The notes under the pieces: generated by a model
Databases searched by the model: none
The model's input: only the letters and a program-made list of their open reading frames with translations
What the model was told of the DNA's origin: nothing
Assembly: GCA_964058805.1 (NCBI GenBank)
Contig: CAXKVV010000276.1
Coordinates: 62,001 to 126,000, forward strand
Origin: Schoenoplectus triqueter
Taxonomy: Eukaryota; Streptophyta; Magnoliopsida; Poales; Cyperaceae
Direction: 5' to 3'
Length of the DNA stretch: 64,000 nt
In this document: positions 27,561-39,819 of the stretch, one piece after another
How positions within the stretch are numbered: position 1 is the stretch's first letter
Layout: the number at the start of each line of letters is the position of its first letter
Position numbers and translations under genes: made by a program

Positions 27561-28863
27561 AAATACCTAATCACACGACATTAATATAAAAAAAGAAAGA
27601 GAGAAAGAAATTCTCCATGAAACAAAGACATGAAAGGGACTACCGGTTGGAAGGTGTCACTGGTGAGAAAAATCGGGTATGAAGTTCCATTAGTCCCGTA
27701 TGAAAATTTGAAGAAGAGATATTAAATAGTAATTAAATAATAATTAGGATTATTTGAAGGGTTTTTGTAACCCTAGATATAGATATAAATGTAATACACA
27801 TGGTTAATCCTCTTGTTTACTCATTTATGACCTAGGTACTATATTTGATCCTTTTGTTAGAACTTGTGTTTGTTGGTAAACCTAGTTTGCTGATAAATAT
27901 AATCATGTAGGGGATAATTCTGTCACAACATTAACTTGTGAATCCGTCAGCTATAATATAGATCATAGATCTAAGAATAATCAATGGATGAGGCTACCCA
28001 AGCTTATATATATTCAATTTAATAGAAAATAAGATCAATGAGGCCTCTGGTGAGAAGTACCGGTACTAGTCAAAACTGCAAAATACAAAAGCGGTTTAGA
28101 TCTATTAGTGTCATATAATACTCTAACAAAATTCATAATTAGTTGTTGAGGCTTTATGTTAAAAAGATGATAATAATAATAGTAATAAACAAAGCTATCC
28201 TATAGACTATTTTTGCTTATTTCTGTTTGAATGCACATTTCCCTTTCTTTTTCTTTTCTGATTTTTCATAATCTTTTCTTTTGTTCTTCCTCTTTAGATG
28301 CATATTATATTTATAAGGCTAACTGATGAAATAAAGAGATTAATATAAGAGTTAGTTGAAAGATTTTTATAACCCTCATAACTTTCAATTAAATAAAAGA
28401 ATAAAATAATATAATTAAACTCAAAGATAGTTGAAGTTTTTTTGTAACTCTTCTGATTCTTCTAGAAAGTTGATTGATTAGGCTTAATTCATTGAGAAAT
28501 AGAACAAAATTGGATCTATTTTTCAATGAAAAGTCAGTCCAAATAAGTGATAGCTTGGTCAAGCCAAGATCAGTTTAATGGCCATAAAAAAGTTATGCAT
28601 ATGTTTGGACTGTATACATAAAGAATATGCGGGAAAATCACTAAATTGAGCTTGAATGATCAAATTTATAGGGAACTATGACCAGAATCAGGGCTGGTAG
28701 TGTCTAAAATAAGCCTTAATGCAAACTAAACATTAAAATCAGTCACCGGCATCATTAGAGATACAAGAGTACTATTTTTACTGAAAATTATTTGGCTCAG
28801 TTCAGCTCCATCAGAAACCGAACTGAATGAGAGACCTTTAACACCATTATTTCTATACTGTAG
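27561..28863. other. Unassigned AT-rich DNA
   Basis: No confident gene. Open frames on both strands at 28726-28952 overlap each other and cannot be ranked from sequence alone. Confidence 0.35.
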
Positions 28864-29403
28864 CTTGTCCAAATTTTCTCCTCCTACAAGGATTTCAAGG
28901 TTATACAGTTTTCGTCGATGCTTGATGTATTTCAAGGTTTTTCAGATAAGGTAATCTACTGATTACTTCTTGCAGCAATTGTATGTACCCTCTTACAGTG
29001 CTTCAAAATAATCTTTTTCTAAATGAGGGTATCTCAAATTGCGTTCTTCCTGAAAAGTTGTGAGAAAAGTGCGTCGAATTCCCATTTTTGGAATGGAAAA
29101 TATCACATAATTGTATTCTTTTTTGTTTTTAATATATCTTGAATCTACCCCTAATTTATTACCCCCGTATTGAGATGGATAATGAAGAAAAAGGCTGTTT
29201 GGGTGTCTGTCTGAAGTATATAATTGTACAGTATTCTGCTGTTCTGGGGTTAGATGCAATACAATATTCTATTCAAGGATCTTTCTAGAAAAAAAATGAA
29301 GATGATGCTTTTTTACCTTTCACTTAGATTATGTTCCTCAAAATTATCATTTTTGAGTAATTACATGTTTCAAGTGAACCCTTAGATTCTATTCATAATG
29401 CAG

Positions 29404-29574
29404 GAAATGGAGGCCAAATTTAAGAACAGAGTACAGAGATATGTGGGGATATGGTGTTATGTAATGTTGCGGGACCCAGTTCACATTTACTACGACATGT
29501 ATTGGGATGAGAAATCAGGTTGGAAACCTGAACCACCACGCTCTAGGCAAGATGACCACCCCCCTTGGGCTTAA
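29404..29574 (+). CDS. Candidate terminal exon of an unidentified gene (or gene fragment)
   Basis: After a good acceptor (ATTCATAATGCAG ending at 29403) the frame is open for 56 codons to a TAA. It begins EMEAKFKNRVQRYVGIWC, contains DPVHIYYDMYWDEKSGWKPE and ends DHPPWA. The rich, non-repetitive amino acid mix (Trp, Tyr, Met, charged) looks coding, and the opposite strand is closed. A possible upstream exon at 28864-28950 (acceptor CTGTAG, donor GTAATC; frame starting LVQIFSSYKDFKVIQF) has the same strand and phase 0, but I could not link the two. I do not recognise the family. It may be the 3' end of a host gene, or a captured fragment. Confidence 0.4.
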   Translation, partial: EMEAKFKNRVQRYVGIWCYVMLRDPVHIYYDMYWDEKSGWKPEPPRSRQDDHPPWA

Positions 29575-29875
29575 CTCATGTATGCCTCTGCCTTCACGCA
29601 TATCTGACACAATTAGATGTAGGTTTTCTGATTTAGGGTTACAGAGAAATTCCTTCTCGTTTTCATTGAATATATATACCTGTTCTGAATGTAATCACAA
29701 ATCTGGAGGTCTAGGATTACAGTGCGTACTTATCTTTCTTGCCTCGAGCTCTTTGAATACATGGAGATGTTCAAGTAAAATCAGTCAGTAATTGCAACTG
29801 AACAGATCCAAGGTTTTCAATTAATGGAGCTAGGTCCCTCTTTATTGCTGTCAGAATAGAGATATCCATAATGAA

Positions 29876-30198
29876 TAGAGGTGGCAATCGGGTGGGTCAG
29901 GTCGGGTTCGGGTTCGAGTCTGGCTGGTCGGGTCAGTTTGACTTTCTGGAAGAAATCGGGTTGGGTCAGGGTCGGGTCGGGTCGGGTCAATTTACATGTT
30001 GTGTTTTTTCAGATCGTTGATAAATTTCGATTGGATTGAAGGTCATTTGATCTCGGATCGGGTCAGGTCAGGTCGGATTCGGGTCGGGTCGAGTCAGTTT
30101 GACTTTCTTAAAAATTTCTAAAAAATCGGATCGGATCGAGTTCGAATTCGGACGGGTCGGACGAGTTTATCAGGTCGGGTCGAATTCTGCCACCTCTA
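29876..30198. mobile_element. hAT-type MITE with GGGTC repeats (323 bp)
   Basis: The left end is TAGAGGTGGCAATCGGG; the right end, on the opposite strand, is TAGAGGTGGCAGAATTCG (11-bp perfect inverted repeat). Flanks ATAATGAA (29868-29875) and ATAATGAC (30199-30206) are an 8-bp duplication with one mismatch, as for hAT. The interior is dense in GGTCGGGTCGGG repeats. A more decayed relative ends near 54353 (CTGCCAACTCTA). Confidence 0.75.
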
Positions 30199-30512
30199 AT
30201 AATGACTGATGTTCTTGAGGCACTGGTGATGGAGTGCTTCATCCATTGATAATAAAAGGATACACAAATGTACCTTTTTACGACTTCTCATTCTTTCTTT
30301 TCTTGTTAATTTCTAAAATTATGGATTTGCAGAAAATTAGTTTTTTTCTTTTCTGAAAGTAGATATATATTAAAATAACTTCACCGTCAATACTCAATAG
30401 CATGAATTTGTGATCGATGTAGTATGTACATTGCTTAAGAAACTGATTAAAATTAAAGTCTTGCCAAGGAGTTGGAAATAGAAGATTAACACCAAAGAAG
30501 AAGTGTGAATTA

Positions 30513-30859
30513 AAAAAGGAGAAGGGATCGGCTGACAAATGGTTTATTTTTATAACCTTGACAATGACATCTAAATAAATATTAAAAAAATCTTAAAAAT
30601 GAAAAAAAAATGTATAGCTGTGTTTTTTTTAATAGTTCATTAAAGACCGTTAAATTGAAACCGTTATAAATTATATAAAAATTTGATGGTCTTTAATGGA
30701 CTATCAAACAATAATGAAATTACATGAAATTTGAATGACCATCAATCTAAATGTAGAAGAACACATCTATAAATATTTTTAAGTTTTTAAGTTTTTTTTT
30801 GTATTTATTTAGAGATCTATTGTTTGTCAAAAATACTCATTGTCAATGGATCCCCACTC
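30513..30859. mobile_element. Tourist-like MITE family A, copy 2 (347 bp)
   Basis: Same termini and internal landmarks as the copy at 24370 (TTCATTAAAGACCGTTAAAT, ATGAAATTTGAATGACCATC). TTA is present at both borders (30510-30512 and 30860-30862). Almost identical length to copy 1. Confidence 0.7.
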
Positions 30860-31030
30860 TTAAAAAAATTGTCATATGAAGTGAGAAGAGTATAAGACCA
30901 AAGTACCCTTGTTAGGTTGTTATGTGATACGCATTACCCATTCGGGTTGTTTTCTTACAACATATTACTCATCTGGAAATATACTCAATTGTGTCGCTGA
31001 ATCAATGAGTTCAGGACTTGGGAACGTTCG

Positions 31031-31213
31031 CAGCCTTTCGAATCAAAAAATTGGTTCGAAGGATTTTCGAGCTGTCAATTTTACATTGAGATTCGTAACA
31101 ATCATTAAAAGTGAATCTACTCTGAATCTATGAGATATGTTAAAAATATGAATCTCGATGCAAAATCAATGGTTTGAGAATCTTTCGAACTAATTTTTTG
31201 GTTTGAAAGGCTG
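31031..31213. repeat. Inverted repeat with about 70-bp arms
   Basis: CAGCCTTTCGAATCAAAAAA (31031) on the left pairs with CAGCCTTTCAAACCAAAAAA on the opposite strand at 31213. The arms continue to about 31100 and 31146. Weaker symmetry extends to about 30995 and 31250. Probably a MITE; the superfamily cannot be told. Confidence 0.6.
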
Positions 31214-31960
31214 TGAATCTACTCCGAATCTACAAGTTCATCGTTGACGAGAGCGCGACGGAGGCCAGAGAAGTGGAAGTTATTTTTCACGTCCTAGGGG
31301 AAGCGTTCATACAGGGAACATGAGAAACAATAGAAAAATGATATGAAAAATGGAGGCAGGCGTGAGAGAGTGAATGCATATCTCCTGTGCTAGACCAAGA
31401 TGCTCAAACCAGAGAATATCATCGTATTATAAATTCTGCCTTGTAAAAAAATTGTATATATTAATATCAAATCCATGGAAGTGAATAAAGTCGTTAGTTC
31501 ACAGCTTGAGATTTAAGATCACTCAGTGGGGCAAAACTTCACAAGTATATTGTTTTGGCACACAACATTCCTTTGCTTCACACTGGGATTTTCCAAAGGA
31601 AAAAGAAAGAAATTTTTCAACAAAAAGAAAAGTAAATGGAACCAAGCAAATGCACAACGATTAACGACACATTATATTTCTACTGCTCTACATCACAACA
31701 GAGCATCAGGCGCTCCACTGTTTTTTTTAACCAACTTCCACATCCCATTGAGTCAGTTAACAAAAAGAGGCTCACAACATTTTCTATAGCTGGAATATTA
31801 TAGGCATCACCAGTGTCACCAAAAAAAACAGCAGGAGATATCTCTAGAATCTAGATACTGCTCACCTATTTCAACAAACAAAAAAGCAGGAGGTATCTCT
31901 GCTCTTGATGCTTTTTTTTCTCAGGATGAATATTCTGTCTGCCTTGAATTTCAGTGATGC

Positions 31961-34900
31961 TCAAGCAGCACAGTCATTCGGCCTATTAGAAGAGCCATTT
32001 AATCGCCTCTCTTGTTCCAGGTACCATTTATTTAACCGCTCCTTAGAAATTATGACCTGTTGATCATCACAACATTCAACATCAACTATGCGGTTTTCTT
32101 TTCTTTCAAGAAATAAGAAGACTACGACAAAAGAAGTGTGCATGCTAACTAGGTCATACTAACGCAAAAAGTGACAATATTCAATGTTATGTTGGACCAA
32201 TTGTAAGTTTTAGCTTATAATATGTTGAGCATTGGTACGAAGGAAAGTTGTCTATGTACCTGTTTATTCCAGTCTGTTCGCATAGTTATTACCAATAGCA
32301 CAATAGTTTGTACAAGTGTTCCAAGCAACATGCCTACCCAAATACCCTGCAAGCATGAACATATTGTTAAAAAAATTGGTAAAAGCTTATGATCAGGGTT
32401 AATGTCACCGTAAACTATATACTTTTCAGCTTAAAGCTATTGTTAAAGACTATATTGTGCATGTGGTATGTAGAATAGTCCAATTCTTTTTGCTCTCAAA
32501 CTCGAAGTTCTTGATCTGGTACCTTGAGATTGATACAAGTGAGATTGATACAAGCACTATCTTTCACTCAAACAAATGATAGAGATCCCATCAGTTATGA
32601 TATTAAATGTCTCATTTGAATGATATCTCACCAAAAAACAACTAACTTCAAGTTAGATTTTGACTCTGAGATTTGTCCAATTTACAATAGAGACTAATAT
32701 TTGGCATGAGTACCATAGAATGCAAAGAGCAAATGGGAGAAATTTCAAGGACCAGAATTACTGTATGGACAACTAATAGAAGGTTGCAACCGTATGTCTA
32801 CACACAAATACTGGCGCATAGTTAATGTTGATCCTAGACCCATATATTAAGAAAAAGAAAAAGAAAAAGAAGAAAGGGAAATCCATAACATGATGGTTTT
32901 CTTTTAGGCTAAATAACTTACATCCACATGATATTTGAATCCATAACCAAGGAGCGCTCCAAGGGGAATGCCAACTAAGTAGTAGCATGTTATGTTGACA
33001 TACGCCACTGCACTTTGCCATCCAGCACCAACAGCAACTCCTGAAGTGCAAAAATTCATACAAATTTAGAATAGTACTTATTCCACTAGTCAAGTAATTA
33101 TTTTATGAAATCTCCAATCAAATTGATCGCTGGGTACCTGTGTTCTTTAAATATTATTATTCGAGTAAGAAAAAAAACTATCATTTTTAGTTACACAAAC
33201 CTGACAGCACTGGTTGCACACTATTAAGCAAAATCGAGAAGGCAAGGAGGGGCGAGAGATGTGAAACAGCCTTTGCCACATTGATATCCTCTGTGAATAT
33301 GTATGCAAGATTTCCTCTAAATACCAAGAAAACTACAAAAAGAACGGAGCCGATTGCCAAGGAATTAAGCACAACATTTTTTATAGCGTATTTCGCTCTC
33401 CTTGCACTCCCTGCACCGAGTTCATTTGCCACACGCACCCTATAATCAGAAAAAGGATCGATGTTAGGTATGAGATGCAGGGTTTGTGATGTTGTTTTTC
33501 AATTAATTTCAAAATAATGAATTTGGCAGCCAAGGGGGGAGATCAAACTGTGCAGTACGTGCAATATTTGGGAGGATTAATACATAAATTATATCAGAAT
33601 TCTGATCCAATATAGCCTTTTCTTTTGTTCATTGTGTTCGGATGGAGTTGTCAACTACAAGAAATCTATATGCTGGCTGTTGTTAAAAATAGTCAAAACA
33701 TCTTGCTATAAAATAGAAGTTTTGTGTAATGACATTTGAAACAGCAAGCAGGCTATAATTGGACTTGGTAGTTGGTGATGAATTTGCAGATAATTTTACA
33801 GATGCAGTTTGATTATACTGGTTTTCTAACAGAAACTTATAATAAGGTTAATTAACAAATTTAGTTCTAGATGAAAAGCAAGCAAAACAGTAAGAGAAAT
33901 ACCCAGCAGCTGCCAAGAAGCCAACAGAGATCATCATCTCCCACCCATTAATGTTCAGGCTACATCACACAAAAAAAAATGCAATTCAGATGAATTATTA
34001 TTCCTTAAAATTACAAGAACATTTTCTTCAATTACGATGGATCAAAGTTGAATATATTCATACCAGATCGAAAGAGCATCTATTGCAACCTCAGCATTCT
34101 TCATGTAACCGGTGAGAAGAATCAAGATGGTGTTGTACCAGAGCTCCAAACTACAGGGAGAAGCCAAGAACCAATCAATTTATCAGGGCTAAGGATCCAT
34201 ATTGTCGTTACAACTAATGAGAGATATATCCTGTTTCTACGGAAACTTCTTTGAGTTTAAGATGACAGTTCTATAAATTAGACAAATGATGTTGTCCAAT
34301 CAATTGGTATAGGTGGTTACTGTATTTTTTGCCTGCATAGAAAGGCATCATCATCATTATTTGCAACTAGTATCATTATTATTACTGTTGTTATTATTAT
34401 TATCATCGTCATCGTCATCATCGTTGTCATTATCCTCATCATCATTACTATCATTATCATTATCACTATTACTATTACTATTACTGATTTTTGATATTTG
34501 AGATCTCTTATCTCTATGATTTTGGATTGTGTTTCATTTCTCGCCTACCCCAATTTATTTGGGATTAAGGCTTGTTGTTGTTATTGGTGGTGTTGTTGTA
34601 TAGAAAGGCATCATCAGTTACTTCAAACTAATAAGTAGCAAGTGCAGTACCATAGCATCACACCAGAAGAAATTGAAAGCTTCACAATTGCTGTGAGATC
34701 GGAGAATGCTTTCCATGAAAACCCAGTCCAGGTCTCAGGGCACCCACCACAAAACACAAATGCAAGCTGTCCAAAAACCGGGACCCACATGGCCAGAATC
34801 ATCGACCCCATGACCCCCGCCATTCCTAAATTCAGCTTAATTGTCATGAACCATGACAGAAACAAATGTAACCCCAGATTTAACATGGCAAGATAGGTTA

Positions 34901-37900
34901 TGACGATGTTTCTACTTTGTGCCTGGAGGTACATTTGAAGGGTGAAGGTGTAAACATAAGAGAACAAGACGGGGATAAACCACATGGAGATGACACCAGC
35001 CACTTTAGCAATCTCGGCATCCTGGCCGAGAAGTCTTAGAAGTGGGTCTGTGAAGACGAACATAGGGAGGAGGCATATAGCAGCTACTGTAAGGATTATC
35101 CAGGAGCGCTGGAGATAGATACCAAGCATGTGGTACTGTTTTGCACCATAAGACTGGCCACACAAGGTCTCCAGGGCACTTGCCATTCCTAGCTGAAAGG
35201 ATAAAAAAGTATAAATGTTAAGAGCTGTTTAATTAGATGGAGAATACATTTGCCATGGATTTTGCAAGCACAGCTGTTTCATGAAATGGAGAATAAATTT
35301 GTCATGGATTTTTGCAAGCACAAGCAAAAAATAAGCTAGCTAAATGATCCATGATAGATTAAAAAAAAACTAATGCTGAAAACAAACTAAATACTAATAA
35401 AATTTTCTGAGATAAGATAAATGAAAAAACGCAAACCCATGTAAGCAAATGCAATACAGTTTCGATGGAACAAAAGAAATGCATAAAGGCACATTATATA
35501 GCTACATAGACAATACCAATGCATTTGACTCGTAGATATGTGCTAGAAATCATGAATCATTATCAGGTAACAATCATGTAAATTATTTTCTGATAACACT
35601 GACTAAAAATTCATTTCAGTGGAAATACTGGTGAGATGTTCAATATATTAAAGAGAACTCCATGGGTAGCATAATTTCTATCAACTTTCTTCCATCAGAT
35701 TTGGGACTGCAATAGTTTTTGCATCAGAAGATTGATGATTTTTTTTCCTATTCTTTTAATAAAATATTTTTCATTTCACTTTATTATGTTTATCTGGTTA
35801 TTTATGTAGTTGTTCAGTGTTAAAAAAGATGTCACCAAATGGTTTAACATTCACAAAGATTTCTGTAGTAAATCCATCACACTGTACAAAAAGCAACATC
35901 CCAACTTCAAAGAGCAATTAATTAGCAAACTTTCCACATCAGCTAATTAAAGGCACACAATAAACCACTATGAAACTGGAATGAGCCTGGAAATAAGGAG
36001 AAAATCAACGTTCACCTTGCTAAACAGAAGCAAAAGAACAAATACAACTGAAAATGAAGTTCTATTGGTCATTTTCTTTAAAAAAAAGAAGAAAAGTACC
36101 AGAAACAAATATGGAATAAAGAAAATATGAAAATGACATACACCAACTACTGGGCCAGGTTCAATCTGACAAATTTGTTTACTTTCAAATTAGTGAAACT
36201 TGTGATGTATCTTGGATGCAGTCCGAAAATATAAAGTTTAAATAACTAAAAATTGCACTACTTGTCTTACCAAAGCCATGTTATGAAGTAAGAGGCTAAC
36301 AGCACTTTACTAGTATTTTGGGTTATGGCGCTTCGTGGTATCTAACTTATCAAAATAACAGAACAAATTTTCACTTGAGAAAAAATGCACCTGATAAGGA
36401 CGTGGCATAAAAAAAAGGACATCCAATATCCCCCAATAATTGTCCTTCAATAGTTCAATTACCCTTATAAACAAGGGCCATCACAGTTCTAAAGGCAGGC
36501 CCTGAAATATTAGTTTTAAGAAGGTGAAGGCTCTTTCCTAGTGTCGACATAATTACATTAAGACAACTTTAGTGGATACTTTGTACAGGCATCATGCAGT
36601 TTTAAAGGTATGTTCTTGACATAGAAAGGGGTTGTATAAATCGATTGATTTTGAAAGCTTATGTAATGAGTGGTTTATTTGAAATGCTAACAAAGTCCTT
36701 TTATCCTTTGACTAATTAATATGTAGGTTTAATTATGAACATTGGAGAACAATAATACATTACTCACTTCAGATACTATTTCAGTCTCCTCAAACTTCTA
36801 TTGGCGTCACTAATTTTTTCAGAAAAAATGACTTAGCAACCTCGGCAACACATATAAAAAGAATTATGGTATTTTTAGCCGTGTTACATTGTTTTAATTA
36901 ATTACGTGCTTGCCAAAAGGAGATACGATCTTCTAATTTTAGAACTTTTCAGTTTAAAATCCCATTCTCATTGCTTTCATTTACATTGGTATCCCATATC
37001 CCAATCAGTGTAGTCTGTTTACAGTGCAGAAGAAAGAAACGGTGTTTGAAAGTGTGGGTTTTTGGAACTGCATCTGTGATTTATTCTCCTTGGAAGAAAA
37101 TTAAATTCATCTCGATGGAAATAAAAGAAGCACATGGAGATGGAAAAATTTGTCGGATTTCCTCTTTCCTTTTTGTAATGATCGAACACAAGTACACAAC
37201 GCAATTCGAATCAAGACTAGTAAAAGATAAATAATTCGCGATCCAATGAGAGATTACGTATAAATTCACCATAGTTAACCAGCGATACGAGTTCATACCT
37301 TCACGTGGTGGGTATATCTTTATTATTTATTCATTTGATCGGATCATGGCAATGCCGTGGTTGGTGTGAACGTGCATGCTTCTATTCCTCACTCTCACTG
37401 AGCGACTGAGATATGGATGAAAGCAGAGATACAAATGGTTGTAAAAAAATACAAAAAAATGTGCCAAGTCAAACGCCAATGTGCAACGTTCGGAAGCATA
37501 AAAATGCTAAAAGTAATATGCATGTCCATGTGAGGTTCCAAAAAAATCTATACGTCTATGTGAGTTAGATGAACAGAAAGTTGCTCATTTTTTTAACATA
37601 AAAATATATTGCTATTATTTTTTGTATGATGTAGAATATTACTTAAAAATTTTAAGATATAAAATATATAAAAATATTAATATTGATACGGATAGTTTTC
37701 GATCATCGAGATAAGAGTTCGATGAGCTTTTACTCTTCTTTATATACTGTCTTGTGTGTATATAAATCTGTATTTAAAAAAAAGTTCCCAACATATCGGG
37801 ATATGTCTTATATAGGCTCCATTTCGTGCCATATGATCGTTGAACCGTTTCAGCCGCCGTCTTAAGTATGATAGTCATGACACTTAATGTCGTGCATGTG

Positions 37901-39785
37901 TATTCATGGCACGTCGTGTATGGACAGTGGCGGATCCAGTATTGTCCGGGGGGACGTGCCCCCCTAGATTTTGAAAATTAGTATTTTTCGGTAATTTGTC
38001 TCCTTGAAAATTTTTTTTGCACCCCTCTGGATTGTCTGATTATTTTTATTGAGAAAAAATATTTAATATCGTGTATAATGAAATAATTATGCAAAGATAT
38101 CAAAATATAAAGTTACGTAAACGAATACTTTTTTCATTATCTATTACTTTGAGATTTATTTTGTTGTTATTTTTAATATATAAAATATTATTATTTTAAT
38201 ATTTTTTTATTAGATAAGAATATATTATTAAATTATTAATTTTTTATTTAGTATCCGATCAGTTAATGGGTTTGAATCCAAAAAACTATTACAATCCGAT
38301 AATTCCCCCCCCCCAGAAAAAAAAAATCCTGCATCCGTCACTGTACAATAACATTCATGGCGCTTAATGTCGTGTCTGAGCATTCAAAACATCTTATTTC
38401 GAGGTTAGACCCTCGTGACGGGTAAGAGAAATTATGGACTTATAGAAGCCCCCGAATTCATTCTGTGGACCTACTCGAGCCCATTAGACAATAGCACGGT
38501 ATCAAGTAGGAGTCCCTATCTAATATAAATACTCCATAACAATAATTATCAGCCATTATTAAGATATATCCTTATTAAGACCAACTCGCAGCTTATCAGT
38601 CATGAGATGAAAAATAGAAGAAAAACGGACAACTCCATTTAACAAAAAGTAACGGAGAGAATATAATTCAATGTATGAACAAAAGACAAGTGGGTTCGGA
38701 TCACGTGGGTGGACCTGAAATATAAAGGCCGGAGACCAGGACTTGCAGCGGTAGATGAGAAGCGAGAGACCGAAAAAAAGAAATACGCTATAAAAGAGCA
38801 AGGGCTTTTAATTCACGTGCCTGCTCACACTCACAGAGAACGTGGCCGTATCTTCATAGGCTGGTCCCTCGCGCTGGTTGTTACATCGATATGGGAAGCT
38901 GGCTACGGTGGTCCCCACCAATCTGAGTGGGGCCAGCTTATCCTGATTTTGAGCCCGTTGTCAGCGTTGTTTCCTGGTCTTTTTCTTTGGAAATGACCTC
39001 TGCCTGATCATTTCGATCTTGGATTCTCAACCCCACAAGTTTCCAAGTATGTGTTTTTTATTATTTTACTAAATTTTAAGTAATATATATATATTGGACG
39101 AAATTTATGATGATAGTTGAGTTATTATTAGAGTAAGCTCAGATATTATTTTTTATTTTCATTTATAATTTTTCATTCGTTATTATATTAACCTATTTGA
39201 ATCTTTATACTTATATTTTCTCAGACTCATTCTTTTGGCTGAAAAAAATACTTTTATTAAAAGTGCCTATTTGATAATTCAATTTACTCATCATTTTTAA
39301 GAACTAAGCAGAATGACTGTTAGATCTATTAAGTTCTAGAAATATATAATTAAATTTCAACCAAAATTTTGTCAAAGATCCTTTAAATTATCAATATTTT
39401 TGGCTAATGATACACTTGTTAATCAATTATTTTACATTTTTTTTCATTCATAAAATTGTTTCTATTTTGAATTTTTAGATTTAATACAATTGATATAATA
39501 ATTAATATGCTACAAAATTATGATGGAAGTGTAATATCTTATTGCATTCAGTTGCACGCGCAACAAATTTTCATGATGCATGAAAATTTTAAAAATATAA
39601 TTGAAATTATAAAAATAAAACTAAAAAATATTAATAATATTGTCGCTATAACTAACAACAAATTTTCAATTTAAAATTTATGTTGTATTATATATTTTAT
39701 ATAATTTTTTCATTATGGATCAATCTCTATTCGAAAATCTTGACCCGCTCTGCTGGGATCAACATCCAACCCCAAGGCCGAAACC

Positions 39786-39819
<34 letters not shown>

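Noticed and set aside
34313..34501. Ser/Leu-rich open frame on the plus strand
   Set aside because: Translation of the ATC/ATT microsatellite in MATE intron 2.
34623..34650. MATE exon 2 extending to end CTCYLLV
   Set aside because: The donor at 34650 joined to the acceptor at 34151 gives the family motif CLELWY.
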